DNA of 64,000 nucleotides from Actinomycetota bacterium (GTDB lineage: Bacteria; Actinomycetota; Actinomycetes; S36-B12): contig VGBL01000008.1 of the NCBI GenBank assembly GCA_016870515.1, forward strand, positions 1 to 64,000, read 5' to 3'. The notes below the pieces were generated by a model, which saw only the letters and a list, made by a program, of their open reading frames with translations, was not told the DNA's origin and did no database searches. The position numbers were made by a program, and so were the translations under genes. Shown in pieces: positions 48,320 to 58,260 of the stretch (within the stretch, counting starts at the first letter, position 1; each line of letters starts with the position of its first letter).

Positions 48320-49083
48320 GTCGTCAGCCGCCACGCGAGTTTGTCGCCCCGGTTCAGCGTTTCCGCATTCGCTACGCGAAACGGGGGCAGCTTCGGTTTG
48401 CGAGCCATCGCGACTTCCAAAGAGCGTTCGAGCGTGCACTGCGGCGCGCCGAGGTCCCCATGGCCTACAGCGCCGGCTTCTCGCCGCATCCCAAGATCTC
48501 CTACGCCAACGCCGCACCTACGGGCACGGCGAGCGAGGCCGAATACCTGGAAATCGCGGTCGCCGAGCACTGCCGGGCAGATGACCTGCAGACCAGGATC
48601 GACACGGCCCTGCCACCGGGCCTGGACATCGTCGAGGTCGTGGAGGCTAGGACACCGGATTTCGTGCAGCGCCTCGAGGGAAGCCGCTGGCGTATCGCCC
48701 TGCCCGGGGTGAGCCCTGACGCGGCCCAGCGCGCCGTGACCGCTCTCTTGGCGACCCACGACGTCGTCGTCGAGCGCCTCACGAAGAATGGGATGCGGCG
48801 CGTGGAGGTGCTCCCCGCGGTGGTCGATATCGCCGTCACGGAGGGCAGGGCCGCGTCGGTCGCCGAGTCGAGCGAGACGTGTGCGATAATGCAGGTGGTC
48901 TTACGGCAGGAAACCCCTGCGGTGAGGCCGGATGACGTCCTCGCCGCTCTGCGCAGCGTGGCCGACCTCGCGCCCCAGGTCCCCCCACAGGTGACTAGGG
49001 AGTCGCAGGGGCCGCTCGCCGAGGGTGGGAACGCCGGTGGCATCACCATCGGCGATCCCCTCGCCGCGGATCGCGAGGCGTAA
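48316..49083 (+). CDS. DUF2344/TIGR03936 protein, partner of the radical SAM protein
   Basis: A 255-aa protein. The first 200 residues form the DUF2344 domain (RFRIRYAKRGQLRFASHRDF, then YSAGFSPHPKISYANA). In some phyla this domain is fused to the radical SAM protein; here they are separate genes joined by a GTGA overlap, indicating a stable complex or sequential action. The last 50 residues are low complexity. A role in RNA modification or processing is inferred from position before rne only. Confidence 0.9.
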   Translation: MSRQPPREFVAPVQRFRIRYAKRGQLRFASHRDFQRAFERALRRAEVPMAYSAGFSPHPKISYANAAPTGTASEAEYLEIAVAEHCRADDLQTRIDTALPPGLDIVEVVEARTPDFVQRLEGSRWRIALPGVSPDAAQRAVTALLATHDVVVERLTKNGMRRVEVLPAVVDIAVTEGRAASVAESSETCAIMQVVLRQETPAVRPDDVLAALRSVADLAPQVPPQVTRESQGPLAEGGNAGGITIGDPLAADREA

Positions 49084-49084
49084 C

Positions 49085-49168
49085 CAGACTTTGGTCCCGC
49101 AAGGGACAGCCGAATGCAAGGCCCCGCGTGGCGTGAAGGCGCCCGGGGCCGTGAGAGGACTTAACCCC
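49085..49168 (+). promoter_or_regulatory. Structured leader of the RNase E/G gene
   Basis: Two hairpins occupy the 85 nt before the gene: GTCCC-GCAA-GGGAC (49094-49107), with a GNRA tetraloop, and GGCCCCG...CGGGGCC (49120-49126 with 49144-49150). CAGACT (49085-49090) could be a -10 box, though its start would fall inside the first hairpin. RNase E genes in E. coli are autoregulated through leader hairpins, so a similar role is plausible. GAGAGG 11 nt before the ATG is a weak ribosome-binding site. Confidence 0.5.
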
Positions 49169-51382
49169 ATGGTCGACAAGACCACTGCGGGTGAGGGGCC
49201 TGTCGTCAAGACGACCCGTACCCCCCGCAAAGCAGTAACTCGCCCTGCCGGTCCGCCAGCTTCGGCCGCGGCCGACGACAAGCCGAAGGCGACCGAGAAG
49301 GCCGCTGCCAAGGCGGCCGTCAAGCCGAAGGCTGCCAAGAAGGGCGCTGCCAAGGCTGATGACAAGCCGAAGGCGACCAAGAAGGTCGCAGCGAAGGCGG
49401 CCAAGGCTGATGACAAGCCGAAGGCCGCCGGGAAGGCTTCGACCAAGGCGGCGAAGGCCGATGACAAGCCGAAGGCTGCAAAGAAGACCGACGGCTCACC
49501 TGCGAGTCCCGCCCCGCTCTTCCAGGCGCCCGACCCTGCGGCAGCCGTGCTGGCGAAGCCGCGGCGCGGTCGAGCCAAGGCCGAGGAGGCTGCCGACGCC
49601 GCCGAGGCCGGCGACGACGCCGCTGCGGGCCGCCGCCGACGCCGTCGCGGGGGGCGCGGACGCCGAGGCTCCGGAGTCGACGGCACCGACGAAACAACCG
49701 ACAGTCCCACGGACACCGACTCCGACGATGCCGATGACCGCGAACCCGGCTCCTCGCGTCGCCGTCGCCGTCGCCGTCGACGCGGGCAGGACACCGGGCC
49801 GGAGGCCGACGATCCGGAGCGCACCGTCGTTCGAGTTCGCGAGCCTCGCTCGCGCGGATCCGAGGACTCTGCGGCGCTGAAGGGCTCGGTGCGCCTTGAG
49901 GCCAAGCGCCAGCGCCGACGCGAAGGCCGCGATGCAGGCCGTCGGCGCGCGCCGATCCTCACTGAGGCCGAATTCCTCGCGCGCCGCGAGTCCGTTGACC
50001 GAGTCATGGTGGTGCGCCAGACCGGTGGCCGCACTCAGATCGCCGTCCTCGAAGACGGAGTCCTGGTCGAGCACTACGTCGATCGCGGCTCCTCGTCCTC
50101 GATGGTGGGCAACGTCTACCTCGGCCGTGTTCAAAACGTGCTGCCCTCTATGGAGGCAGCCTTCGTCGACATCGGTCGCGGCCGCAATGCCGTGCTCTAC
50201 GCCGGTGAGGTCAACTGGGATGCCGCTGGGCTCGACGGCCAGCCGCGGCGCATCGAGACGGCCTTGAAGTCCGGCGATCCCGTTCTCGTGCAGGTCACGA
50301 AGGATCCCCTCGGGCATAAGGGTGCTCGGCTCACGAGCCAGGTCTCGCTGCCCGGTCGCTATCTCGTTTACGTCCCCGACGGCTCCACGACCGGCATCAG
50401 CCGCAAGCTTCCCGACACCGAGCGCGGCCGACTGAAGGCAATCCTCAAGAAGATCGTCCCCGAGGGCGCGGGTGTCATCGTGCGCACCGCCGCCGAGGGT
50501 GCGAGCGAGGACGAACTCACCCGCGACATCACCCGCCTGCAGGCGCAGTGGGAAGACATCGAGAAGAAGCGCGCCTCAGCGACGCCCCCGGCCCTGCTCA
50601 GCTCCGAGCCAGACCTGGCGATCAAGGTGATCCGCGACGTCTTCAACGAGGACTTCTCGAAGGTCATCGTGTCGGGTCCGGAGGTCCGCGAAGAGGTCAA
50701 GGACTACGTCGGCTCCATTGCTCCCGATCTGCTCGAGCGCGTCGAGGTGTGGGCTGACCCGCAGGATGTCTTCGCGGCATTCCGGGTCGATGAGCAGCTC
50801 ACCAAGGCGCTCGATCGCAAGGTCTGGCTGCCGTCGGGTGGATCGCTGGTCATCGATCGCACCGAGGCCATGACCGTCATCGACGTCAACACCGGCAAGT
50901 TCACCGGTCAAGGCGGCAACCTCGAAGAGACCGTCACCAAGAACAACCTCGAGGCCGCCGAAGAGATCGTCCGACAACTGCGTCTGCGCGATGTTGGCGG
51001 CATCATCGTGGTCGACTTCATCGACATGGTGCTCGAGAGCAACAGAGACCTCGTCGTTCGTCGTCTCGTCGAATGCCTGGGCCGAGACCGCACCAAGCAC
51101 CAAGTCGCCGAGATCACCTCGCTGGGCCTGGTGCAGATGACGCGCAAGCGCATCGGCCAAGGGCTCATCGAGGCGTTCGCCACCCCCTGCGAATCCTGCG
51201 GCGGCCGGGGCCACCACGTTTCCTTGCACCCAACCGCACCCGAGGCCCCTGTCCGGGCCGGGCGCCGCAAGGGCAAGGGGGTCGACCCCGCCGATGCCGT
51301 GGGCGCCAGCCTCGCCCTGGGGGCCGAGACCGAGAACCCCGAATCCACTGGAGCCGACGAGGCCCCCTCGGAGGCCTCGTGA
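49169..51382 (+). CDS. rne: Ribonuclease E/G family endoribonuclease
   Basis: A 737-aa RNase E/G that starts mRNA decay and processes rRNA. Residues 1-270 are a disordered basic/acidic region with four Lys/Ala-rich units carrying ADDKPKA, then Arg-rich runs and an acidic DSDDADD stretch. The catalytic part follows: an S1 domain (near 283-350), the DNase I-like segment with catalytic Asp in VIDVNTGKF (near 571) and VVDFIDM (near 614), and the zinc link CESC (near 674). The N-terminal extension is the actinobacterial arrangement, opposite to E. coli. ATG 49169 lies after the leader hairpins. Confidence 0.94.
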   Translation: MVDKTTAGEGPVVKTTRTPRKAVTRPAGPPASAAADDKPKATEKAAAKAAVKPKAAKKGAAKADDKPKATKKVAAKAAKADDKPKAAGKASTKAAKADDKPKAAKKTDGSPASPAPLFQAPDPAAAVLAKPRRGRAKAEEAADAAEAGDDAAAGRRRRRRGGRGRRGSGVDGTDETTDSPTDTDSDDADDREPGSSRRRRRRRRRGQDTGPEADDPERTVVRVREPRSRGSEDSAALKGSVRLEAKRQRRREGRDAGRRRAPILTEAEFLARRESVDRVMVVRQTGGRTQIAVLEDGVLVEHYVDRGSSSSMVGNVYLGRVQNVLPSMEAAFVDIGRGRNAVLYAGEVNWDAAGLDGQPRRIETALKSGDPVLVQVTKDPLGHKGARLTSQVSLPGRYLVYVPDGSTTGISRKLPDTERGRLKAILKKIVPEGAGVIVRTAAEGASEDELTRDITRLQAQWEDIEKKRASATPPALLSSEPDLAIKVIRDVFNEDFSKVIVSGPEVREEVKDYVGSIAPDLLERVEVWADPQDVFAAFRVDEQLTKALDRKVWLPSGGSLVIDRTEAMTVIDVNTGKFTGQGGNLEETVTKNNLEAAEEIVRQLRLRDVGGIIVVDFIDMVLESNRDLVVRRLVECLGRDRTKHQVAEITSLGLVQMTRKRIGQGLIEAFATPCESCGGRGHHVSLHPTAPEAPVRAGRRKGKGVDPADAVGASLALGAETENPESTGADEAPSEAS

Positions 51383-51417
51383 GCGGGGGCGATTGGCCCC
51401 TGAGGTCAGCAGTCCGG

Positions 51418-51423
51418 TAATCT
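51418..51423 (+). promoter_or_regulatory. -10 box of rplU-rpmA
   Basis: TAATCT lies 54 nt before the rplU start. The leader between contains a GGCCCG/CGGGTC imperfect stem and ends in AAGGAG 5-6 nt before the GTG. Confidence 0.45.
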
Positions 51424-51477
51424 CATCCACCGGCCCGAGGAACGATCCGGGTCGCACGAGCCCTCTAAGGAGTCCAG

Positions 51478-51792
51478 GTGTACGCGATCGTCCGCTCAGG
51501 CGGCCGGCAGGAGAAGGTAGCCGTCGGCGACGTCGTCGTCCTCGACCGCGTCAGTGCCGAGCCCGGCGACTCCGTCCGGCTCCCTGTGGTGCTCGTCGTC
51601 GACGACGGTGCCGTCACTGCTGATCCGGCCAAGCTGGCCAAGGTCAACGTCACGGCCGAGGTCGTTGCCCATGAGCGCGGTCCCAAGATCCGCATCCTTC
51701 GCTACAAGAACAAGTCCGGCTACCGGCGTCGCCAGGGTCACCGACAAGACCTCACCCGCGTCAAGGTGACCGCTATCGAGACGAAGGCCTGA
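51478..51792 (+). CDS. rplU: 50S ribosomal protein L21
   Basis: A 104-aa ribosomal protein. It starts [17 protein letters not shown] and contains [20 protein letters not shown], the conserved rRNA-binding end. GTG 51478 follows AAGGAG by 5-6 nt. rpmA begins 2 nt after its stop, the near-universal L21-L27 pairing. Confidence 0.97.
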   Translation: MYAIVRSGGRQEKVAVGDVVVLDRVSAEPGDSVRLPVVLVVDDGAVTADPAKLAKVNVTAEVVAHERGPKIRILRYKNKSGYRRRQGHRQDLTRVKVTAIETKA

Positions 51793-51794
51793 TC

Positions 51795-52046
51795 ATGGCT
51801 CACAAAAAGGGCGCATCCAGCTCCAGGAACGGTCGCGACTCCAACTCCCAGCGTCTGGGCGTGAAGCGTTTCGGCGGCCAGGTGGTCAACGCCGGCGAGA
51901 TCATCGTGCGCCAACGCGGCACCCATTTCCATCCGGGCACCAACGTCGGACGCGGTGGCGACGACACGCTCTTCGCGCTCAGTGCTGGACGCGTCGAGTT
52001 CGGCACCTTCCGCGGGCGCCGCGTCGTCAACATCGTCGAGACCTGA
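51795..52046 (+). CDS. rpmA: 50S ribosomal protein L27
   Basis: An 83-aa ribosomal protein reaching the peptidyl-transferase centre. [20 protein letters not shown] is the standard N-terminus without the cleavable extension found in Firmicutes. It begins 2 nt after rplU. A short hairpin lies between it and obg. Confidence 0.97.
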   Translation: MAHKKGASSSRNGRDSNSQRLGVKRFGGQVVNAGEIIVRQRGTHFHPGTNVGRGGDDTLFALSAGRVEFGTFRGRRVVNIVET

Positions 52047-52051
52047 TCCCC

Positions 52052-52067
52052 GCGGTCAACCGACCGC
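52052..52067 (+). terminator. Short hairpin between rpmA and obg
   Basis: GCGGTC (52052-52057), loop AACC, GACCGC (52062-52067), followed by CCTTCGCTT. It is a weak terminator or an RNA 3'-end/processing element within the rplU-rpmA-obg unit. Confidence 0.4.
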
Positions 52068-52085
52068 CCTTCGCTTGGACCCGTC

Positions 52086-53459
52086 GTGACGTCCTTCGTT
52101 GATCGCGTCACCCTCCATGCCTTCGCAGGCGACGGAGGCAACGGTTGCACATCGGTGCGACGCGAGAAGTTCAAGCCCCTCGCCGGTCCCGATGGCGGAA
52201 ACGGCGGACGTGGTGGCGACATCACCCTCGAGGTGGACCCCAGCGTGACGACGCTCCTCGCCTTCCACCACCGGCCGCATCACCGGGCACCCCACGGCCG
52301 ACCCGGACAGGGTTCGAATCGCCATGGCGCTGATGGCGACAATGTCGTACTCCCCGTGCCCGATGGCACCGTAGTGACATCGACTGATGGCGAACTCCTG
52401 GCTGATCTGACCGGGCCGGGCAAGTCCTACGTCGTGGCACGCGGCGGACGTGGAGGTCTCGGCAATGCCGCGCTGGCTTCTCCGCGCCGACGGGCGCCGG
52501 GCTTCGCCCTGCTGGGCGAGCCCGGGGAGCAGCACGACGTACTCCTGGAGTTGAAGTCCGTGGCGGACGTGGCGCTGGTGGGCTTTCCGAGTGCAGGCAA
52601 GTCGAGTCTGGTCGCGGCCCTATCCGAGGCGAAGCCGAAGATCGCCGACTATCCCTTCACCACCCTCGTGCCCAACCTTGGCGTGGTGACGGCTGGAGAC
52701 GTCGTCTTCACGGTCGCTGACGTCCCGGGCCTGATCCCAGGCGCGAGCGAGGGTCGGGGACTGGGCCTTGAGTTCCTGCGCCATGTGGAGCGGTGCTCGG
52801 TGCTCGTCCACGTCATCGACTGCGCGTCGCTCGAGTCAGCGCGCGAACCGCTCGCCGACCTCGATGTGATCGAGGCCGAGCTTGCCGCATACGGCGGCCT
52901 GGACGATCGTCCGAGATTGGTGGCCCTCAACAAGGTAGACCTGCCGGACGGCCGGGTGGTCGCCGACATGGTGCGACCCCTGCTCGAAGAGCGTGGCATC
53001 CCGGCCTTCGAGGTCTCCGCGGTTAGCCGCGAGGGCCTGCGCGCGCTCACCTTTGCCGTGGCCGACCGCGTACGCGCGCACCGCGAAGCCACGGCGGTCG
53101 TGGTGACCCCCCGGATCGTGATCAGGCCCGAGGCCGTTGACGATTCCGGCTTCGAGGTTCTCCGAGACGCGGATCCGTCGACAGGCGAGCCCATCTTCCG
53201 CGTGCTCGGAACGCGACCTGAGCGGTGGGTGCGTCAGACGGATTTTGCCAACGACGAGGCCGTGGGCTACCTCGCCGATCGCCTCGCGCGGCTGGGCGTC
53301 GAGGAGTCGCTGCTGAAGTCGGGTGCAGCCCCGGGTAGCACGGTGGTCATCGGCCCCGGCGATGATGCGGTCGTGTTCGACTGGGAACCCACGATTGCCG
53401 CGGGAGGCTCCGCCACCCGTGGACCTCGCGGGACGGATCATCGCCTGGACGGCGCATGA
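52086..53459 (+). CDS. obg: GTPase Obg/CgtA
   Basis: A 457-aa ribosome-associated GTPase acting in 50S assembly and stress signalling. Three domains are present: the glycine-rich Obg fold (1 to about 158), the G domain with Walker A GFPSAGKS (166-173), switch DYPFTT, DVPGLI and NKVD (from 282), and the C-terminal OCT domain found in actinobacteria and Firmicutes. GTG 52086 gives the normal N-terminus, but no Shine-Dalgarno is visible. proB overlaps by 4 nt (ATGA). Confidence 0.97.
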   Translation: MTSFVDRVTLHAFAGDGGNGCTSVRREKFKPLAGPDGGNGGRGGDITLEVDPSVTTLLAFHHRPHHRAPHGRPGQGSNRHGADGDNVVLPVPDGTVVTSTDGELLADLTGPGKSYVVARGGRGGLGNAALASPRRRAPGFALLGEPGEQHDVLLELKSVADVALVGFPSAGKSSLVAALSEAKPKIADYPFTTLVPNLGVVTAGDVVFTVADVPGLIPGASEGRGLGLEFLRHVERCSVLVHVIDCASLESAREPLADLDVIEAELAAYGGLDDRPRLVALNKVDLPDGRVVADMVRPLLEERGIPAFEVSAVSREGLRALTFAVADRVRAHREATAVVVTPRIVIRPEAVDDSGFEVLRDADPSTGEPIFRVLGTRPERWVRQTDFANDEAVGYLADRLARLGVEESLLKSGAAPGSTVVIGPGDDAVVFDWEPTIAAGGSATRGPRGTDHRLDGA

Positions 53460-54601
53460 GCCCGCGGTCGGCGCGAGACGCCGTCGGCGGCGCAGCTCGC
53501 ATCGTGGTCAAGGTGGGGTCATCGTCTCTCGCCCGACCTGGCGGGGGTGTCGACACCGCTCGCGTGCGCGAACTCGTCGACGTGCTCGCCCAGCGGGCAA
53601 CGGCCGGTTCACAGGTCCTCCTGGTGTCGAGTGGCGCTATCGCCACGGGATTTCCGCTCCTGGGCCTGAGCCGTCGCCCGCGTGATCTGGCCACCCAGCA
53701 GGCGGCGGCCAGCGTCGGTCAGGGCCTGCTCCTCTCAGAGTGGTCGCGGGCATTCGCCGAGCACGGCGTCACTGTGGGCCAGGTCCTGCTGACGGCTGAC
53801 GATATGACCCGGCGTACTCACTACCGCAACGCTCAGCGCACTTTGGAGAAGTTGCTCGAGATGGGTGTCGTCCCCATCGTCAACGAAAACGACACGGTGG
53901 CTACCGATGAGATCAAGCTCGGCGACAACGACCGGCTTGCTGCGCTGGTGGCACACCTCGTGCACGCCGATGCGCTGGTCCTCCTCTCCGACGTCGATGG
54001 CCTCTACGACGGACCGCCCGGCAAGGGTGGCGCCACTCTTATCCCCTCGGTGACCGACGCCTCCGATCTCTCCGGCGTGGCGGTCGGAGGCGTCGGCGAA
54101 GCGGGCGTGGGACTCGGGGGCATGGCGACCAAGGTCGAAGCCGCCCGCATCGCGACGGCGGCGGGTATCCCCGTCGTGCTGGCGCGGGCATCGGCGGCAT
54201 CCGATGCGCTTGCCGGCCGCCATGTGGGCACCGTCTTCCTCCCCACGGGCCGGCGTACCCCCACGCGACTGCTCTGGCTCGGTCATGCCAGCACTCCCCA
54301 GGGACGCCTCTACCTCGATGACGGTGCGGTCGACGCGGTGACCGAGGGGCGCAAGTCTTTGTTGCCCGCGGGTGTGACGCGAGTGGAAGGTGACTTCTCG
54401 GCGGGCGATCCAGTTGACCTTCTCGACCAAAACGGCCACGCGGTGGCCCGCGGTCTGGTCAACTTCGATGCGTCGGAACTACCCGGGCTCATCGGCCGGT
54501 CGACGCGAGACCTCGCCCGCGAGCGCGGTCCCGCATACGAGCGGGAGGTCATCCACCGCGATGACCTGGTGATTCTCGATGGTGGCCCGACCAGGCACTA
54601 G
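53456..54601 (+). CDS. proB: Glutamate 5-kinase
   Basis: A 381-aa first enzyme of proline synthesis, phosphorylating glutamate. The amino-acid kinase domain ([44 protein letters not shown]) is followed by a C-terminal PUA domain ([18 protein letters not shown]). The enzyme is typically feedback-inhibited by proline. ATG 53456 overlaps the obg stop as ATGA. proA is close but separated by a small gene and has its own promoter. Confidence 0.96.
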   Translation: MSPRSARDAVGGAARIVVKVGSSSLARPGGGVDTARVRELVDVLAQRATAGSQVLLVSSGAIATGFPLLGLSRRPRDLATQQAAASVGQGLLLSEWSRAFAEHGVTVGQVLLTADDMTRRTHYRNAQRTLEKLLEMGVVPIVNENDTVATDEIKLGDNDRLAALVAHLVHADALVLLSDVDGLYDGPPGKGGATLIPSVTDASDLSGVAVGGVGEAGVGLGGMATKVEAARIATAAGIPVVLARASAASDALAGRHVGTVFLPTGRRTPTRLLWLGHASTPQGRLYLDDGAVDAVTEGRKSLLPAGVTRVEGDFSAGDPVDLLDQNGHAVARGLVNFDASELPGLIGRSTRDLARERGPAYEREVIHRDDLVILDGGPTRH

Positions 54602-54995
54602 GCCTGCACTCGGGAGGGAGGCGCGCATCAAGACGCTGACCGTGCCCGACAATCGCTCCCTGTGGTTCGTCACCGTGACACTCGCCGGTGCGGCCGTGTC
54701 CCCGAGTGAGATCCAAGGTGCACTCGAGCGACTGTCGCACGAACATCCCTTCCTGCTCTCCGGACGCTACACCGAGGACCGCGCGGAGATTCGCTACTGG
54801 GAGGAGGCACCCGACGCATCGTGTGCCGCTGGGCTAGCGCTTCGCCTCTGGGATGAGCACCGCGACTCCGCGTCGCTGCCCGATTGGGCCGTGGTCGGCG
54901 TGGAGATCGTCGATCGCGAGACCTTTCACCGGCGTGGGCGCGTGTCGGGCCACGGTCCGGGCCTTGTGGCAGCCGGGGGAGTCAGCCCCCTGTAG
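54579..54995 (+). CDS. Small conserved hypothetical protein between proB and proA (probable ATC start)
   Basis: The open frame gives 138 aa from ATG 54579, inside proB. A better start is ATC 54627: GGAGG lies exactly 5 nt upstream, and the product would begin (I/M)[20 protein letters not shown], typical of a short strand-first domain. The upstream 16 residues ([16 protein letters not shown]) are low quality. The protein shows helices ([20 protein letters not shown]) and WEEAPDAS, without a known catalytic motif. Similar small proteins are found near proA in Streptomyces-like genomes (recollection). If ATC is used, the product is 122 aa. Confidence 0.65.
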   Translation: MVARPGTRPALGREARIKTLTVPDNRSLWFVTVTLAGAAVSPSEIQGALERLSHEHPFLLSGRYTEDRAEIRYWEEAPDASCAAGLALRLWDEHRDSASLPDWAVVGVEIVDRETFHRRGRVSGHGPGLVAAGGVSPL

Positions 54996-55012
54996 CGGCG
55001 TACCCTAGAGCC

Positions 55013-56284
55013 ATGTCGGACGATCGCGAAGCCATCCTGGACTGCGCCGGCCGTGCGCGTGCCGCGAGCACGGCGCTGCGTGGGCTCACCCGGGACGACA
55101 AGGATCGGGCCCTGCGAGGCATGGCTCAGGCCCTGCGCGACCACACCCCTCGGATCGTCGAGGTCAATGCGAAAGACGTGCAGCGGGCCCTCGACGACGG
55201 CACGTCCCTGGCGCTCGTTGACCGACTAACGCTCGATGCATCGCGCATCGCGGCGATAGCGGATGCACTCGAGCAGGTGGCCGACCTGCCCGATCCTGTC
55301 GGTGACGTCGTGCGCGGCTACACCCTGCCCAATGGGCTCGATGTGCGTCAGATCCGCGTGCCGCTGGGAGTCGTTGGCATCATCTACGAGGCGCGCCCTA
55401 ACGTCACGGTCGATGCCGCCGGACTGTGCCTCAAGAGCGGCAATGCCGCCCTGCTGCGTGGCTCGTCGTCGGCGCAGGCCACCAACGAGGTCCTCATCGA
55501 CGTGATGCGGGCTGCGCTGGAGGCTGCTGGGCTCCCGGCTGACGCGGTCCAACTGGTGCCCGGCACGTCGCACGAGTCCGTCAAGCACCTGATGACCGCC
55601 CGGGGCTACGTCGACGTGCTCATCCCGCGCGGTGGCGAAGGGCTGATTCGCAGTGTGGTCGAGGGCTCGACCGTCCCCGTGATCGAGACGGGCGTGGGCA
55701 ACTGCCACATCTACATCGACGAGAGTGCCGATATCGACAAGGCCGTGCGCATCCTGCTCAATGCCAAGGCGCAGCGCACCAGCGTCTGCAATGCCGCCGA
55801 GACCTTCCTCGTGCACCGGGGGATCGCCGACGACTTCCTGCCGACGGCCATGGTCGCCTTGCGCGAGGCTGGCGTGACGGTGCATGGTGATGCGGGCCTT
55901 CAGTCATACGCCGAGGCCGCGGGCACGGCGTACGCGCCGGTCACCGACGACGACTGGGCAGCGGAGTACTACTCGCTCGACATCGCAGCCGGCATCGTCG
56001 ATTCTTTGGACGACGCCTTGGCTCACATACGGAAGTGGTCGTCGGGTCACACGGAGGCCATCGTCACCGATTCGCAGTCCGCCGCCCGGGCATTCGTTGC
56101 CGGGGTCGACGCGGCGGCGATCATGGTCAATGCCTCCACGCGATTCACCGATGGCGGCGAGTTCGGCTTCGGTGCCGAGATCGGCATCTCGACCCAAAAA
56201 CTCCACGCCCGAGGGCCGATGGGCCTGCTAGAGCTCACGACGACGACCTACGTGGTCACCGGCGACGGCCACGTGCGCCCCTAG
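55013..56284 (+). CDS. proA: Gamma-glutamyl phosphate reductase
   Basis: A 423-aa second enzyme of proline synthesis, reducing gamma-glutamyl phosphate with NADPH. The catalytic Cys259 lies in [30 protein letters not shown] and [13 protein letters not shown] [16 protein letters not shown] are family hallmarks. ATG 55013 is 6 nt after TACCCT (55001-55006), a leaderless start, instead of an open upstream extension. Its stop shares the CTAG at 56281-56284 with the convergent DUF559 gene. Confidence 0.97.
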   Translation: MSDDREAILDCAGRARAASTALRGLTRDDKDRALRGMAQALRDHTPRIVEVNAKDVQRALDDGTSLALVDRLTLDASRIAAIADALEQVADLPDPVGDVVRGYTLPNGLDVRQIRVPLGVVGIIYEARPNVTVDAAGLCLKSGNAALLRGSSSAQATNEVLIDVMRAALEAAGLPADAVQLVPGTSHESVKHLMTARGYVDVLIPRGGEGLIRSVVEGSTVPVIETGVGNCHIYIDESADIDKAVRILLNAKAQRTSVCNAAETFLVHRGIADDFLPTAMVALREAGVTVHGDAGLQSYAEAAGTAYAPVTDDDWAAEYYSLDIAAGIVDSLDDALAHIRKWSSGHTEAIVTDSQSAARAFVAGVDAAAIMVNASTRFTDGGEFGFGAEIGISTQKLHARGPMGLLELTTTTYVVTGDGHVRP

Positions 56285-57405
56285 CGTCCCGGCCGCTGGT
56301 TCGCCCCCTCCCCCTCCCGCCGAATGTGCAGGTGTGCCACTTCTCTATGAGGGGGAATGCGCTCCCCCTGCACGCTCGCGGCAGGGAAGTCATGCGCGGT
56401 GACGGCAAGGGCTTGTTCGACCTTCCGTACCGCTCGCCGAGGATCCCTCAGGTCCCCAGGGGTGAGGGTGACGACGAGCCAACCATGGAGCGCGAGTCGG
56501 TGTCGGCGGTTGGCATCACTGTCCTGCTGTTCGCGAGTGAGGTGGTGTTCGCCGTCGTACTCGATGACGATTTTCGCCTCTTCGTAGACCAAGTCACCCC
56601 GAGCGATGAATTCCCCCGAGTCAGATCGCATCACGAGCTGCGGCGTCGGTGCAGGAAGGCCCGCTTGGGTGAGGATGACGCGCACCATGCTTTTGCGGGG
56701 CGACTCGGCCCGCACGTCTAGCATGTCAGCGCCCAAGCGGGCCAGACGTATACCCCTCTGGCCCCCACACTGCATTAGGCATCCATGGAGATCGGGGATC
56801 GACAGCATCCCCGCGCGCAAGGCAAAGTCGCCGAAGGCTACGACGAGAGGAAGGCTGATGGCGCTGGCGAGGTCGATGAGGGTTCGTGAAGTGGTGGTAA
56901 GCGGAATGCCGCGGAGTTTGGTGATGTGCGGATCGGGAAGTTTTCTTCGGCGACCTTGGTGACCCGGGCGTCGATTGCCGCCGCTGCTGGGCTGCCTGGT
57001 GACCTCGAGGGGTGCCTGGGCCGCGGCGACGGAGCATCCCCAAAGATCCGCGGCGGTCGGCCCGGTGAAGACAGCATCGGGTTGAACGAGGAGGAGGGCG
57101 CGACACCGAGACTCGAGGTCGGCCACGCCCAGCGGCAGCCGCGCGCCTCTCGTTGGACTCCACCAGTCCGACTCGGGGAACGAGTGCCGATTGGATCGGG
57201 TACTGCTGCGTGCTTGGTTGATCGTCACGGTCCGAAACTGGAACAAGGCCAGGTTGGCGTGGCTCCAGGGCGGCCAACCAGGGGGTATTTCGGGGGAAGA
57301 ACTCCTGTGGAGAGACCAAAGGGCGCCCGCCCAATCCCACCCCCCAAAGGCGCGAGTGTGCAGGCGTTCCTGAGGCGCCCCCATGGCCCCGCGGCACATC
57401 TGCAC
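56281..57405 (-). CDS. DUF559-domain (Vsr-like PD-(D/E)xK) protein with AbiEi-like N-terminal region
   Basis: Up to 374 aa, of a large actinobacterial family that has an N-terminal winged-helix/AbiEi-like part and a C-terminal DUF559 nuclease-like domain. The C-terminal motif [19 protein letters not shown] matches the Vsr/PD-(D/E)xK core. [20 protein letters not shown] and [11 protein letters not shown] are typical. The N-terminal 100 residues fit the family poorly ([17 protein letters not shown]), so the 5' end may be altered or wrong. A likely alternative start is GTG 57228 (VTINQARS), 6 nt after CAGTTT. Composition in 57100-57400 is less codon-biased than its neighbours. Confidence 0.6.
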   Translation of the reverse strand: MQMCRGAMGAPQERLHTRAFGGWDWAGALWSLHRSSSPEIPPGWPPWSHANLALFQFRTVTINQARSSTRSNRHSFPESDWWSPTRGARLPLGVADLESRCRALLLVQPDAVFTGPTAADLWGCSVAAAQAPLEVTRQPSSGGNRRPGHQGRRRKLPDPHITKLRGIPLTTTSRTLIDLASAISLPLVVAFGDFALRAGMLSIPDLHGCLMQCGGQRGIRLARLGADMLDVRAESPRKSMVRVILTQAGLPAPTPQLVMRSDSGEFIARGDLVYEEAKIVIEYDGEHHLTREQQDSDANRRHRLALHGWLVVTLTPGDLRDPRRAVRKVEQALAVTAHDFPAASVQGERIPPHREVAHLHIRREGEGANQRPGR

Positions 57406-57473
57406 ACTCGGCGCCTTGGGGGCCGGCGCCCCGGGTAGGCTGGGCTGAGTTGCCTGGGAGGGAAGGGAGATCC

Positions 57474-57623
57474 ATGAGCGCGCTTGGCACAGTGGTTCGC
57501 CTGTCAGAGGAAGCCGGCGCGACCGAGCACGCGGTGATCAGTCCCTACGTCTACGGCGGAGCTGCACTCAGTGTCCTGATTCTCCTGTTGATCATCACGA
57601 TGATGATCAACGTGGATCGGTGA
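57474..57623 (+). CDS. 49-aa single-pass membrane protein upstream of nadD
   Basis: [20 protein letters not shown] leads to a single hydrophobic helix (about 27-46, [20 protein letters not shown]). The ATG has GGGAAGGGAG 4 nt upstream, a good ribosome-binding site. The stop is 13 nt before the nadD start, so it should be cotranscribed. Small membrane proteins in this position are common in actinobacteria. Function unknown. Confidence 0.75.
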   Translation: MSALGTVVRLSEEAGATEHAVISPYVYGGAALSVLILLLIITMMINVDR

Positions 57624-57636
57624 TCGGCGGGCGCTC

Positions 57637-58260
57637 ATGCGCGTGGGAGTGATGGGCGGCACCTTCGACCCCATCCATCTTGGCCACTTGGCCGCGGCAT
57701 CCGAGGTTGCGCATCACTTCAACCTCGACACCGTCGTGTTCGTGCCGGCGGGCAGTCCTTGGCAGAAGGCCGATCGTGAGGTCTCCCCTGCAGAGGACCG
57801 CTACCTCATGACCGTCGTGGCCACCGCTGCCGATCCGCGCTTAATCATAAGCCGTGTCGACATCGACAGGCCCGGACCGACGTACACCGTCGACACCCTG
57901 CGCGATCTTCGCGACGAGTGGGGCGGCGATGCCGACCTGTTCTTCATCACCGGAGCCGATGCACTCAACGACATCCTCGGCTGGCGCGACACCGATGAGG
58001 TGCAGCGCCTGGCACACCTCGTGGGGGTCACGCGCCCGGGCCACACGCTGGCCAATCCTGGTCTGGCTCCGGGCACCATCACCTTGCTCGAGGTCCCAGC
58101 CCTGGCGATCTCATCGAGCGACGTACGCGCGCGCGTCGCCGAAGGCGCCCCCATCAGCTATCTGGTGCCACCCGGCGTCGAGAGCTACATCGCCAAGCGT
58201 GGCCTCTACCGGGCTGGCCTGACGGGGGCGGCTGCGCCGACCCGCCGGGCCACATCGTGA
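57637..58260 (+). CDS. nadD: Nicotinate-nucleotide adenylyltransferase
   Basis: A 207-aa enzyme forming nicotinic-acid adenine dinucleotide in NAD synthesis. The nucleotidyltransferase motif [11 protein letters not shown] is at 7-17 and the second ATP motif ISSSDVR near 166. Length is standard. Its stop overlaps the LCP-like gene by 4 nt (GTGA). The nadD-LCP-rsfS order matches Streptomyces and relatives. Confidence 0.97.
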   Translation: MRVGVMGGTFDPIHLGHLAAASEVAHHFNLDTVVFVPAGSPWQKADREVSPAEDRYLMTVVATAADPRLIISRVDIDRPGPTYTVDTLRDLRDEWGGDADLFFITGADALNDILGWRDTDEVQRLAHLVGVTRPGHTLANPGLAPGTITLLEVPALAISSSDVRARVAEGAPISYLVPPGVESYIAKRGLYRAGLTGAAAPTRRATS

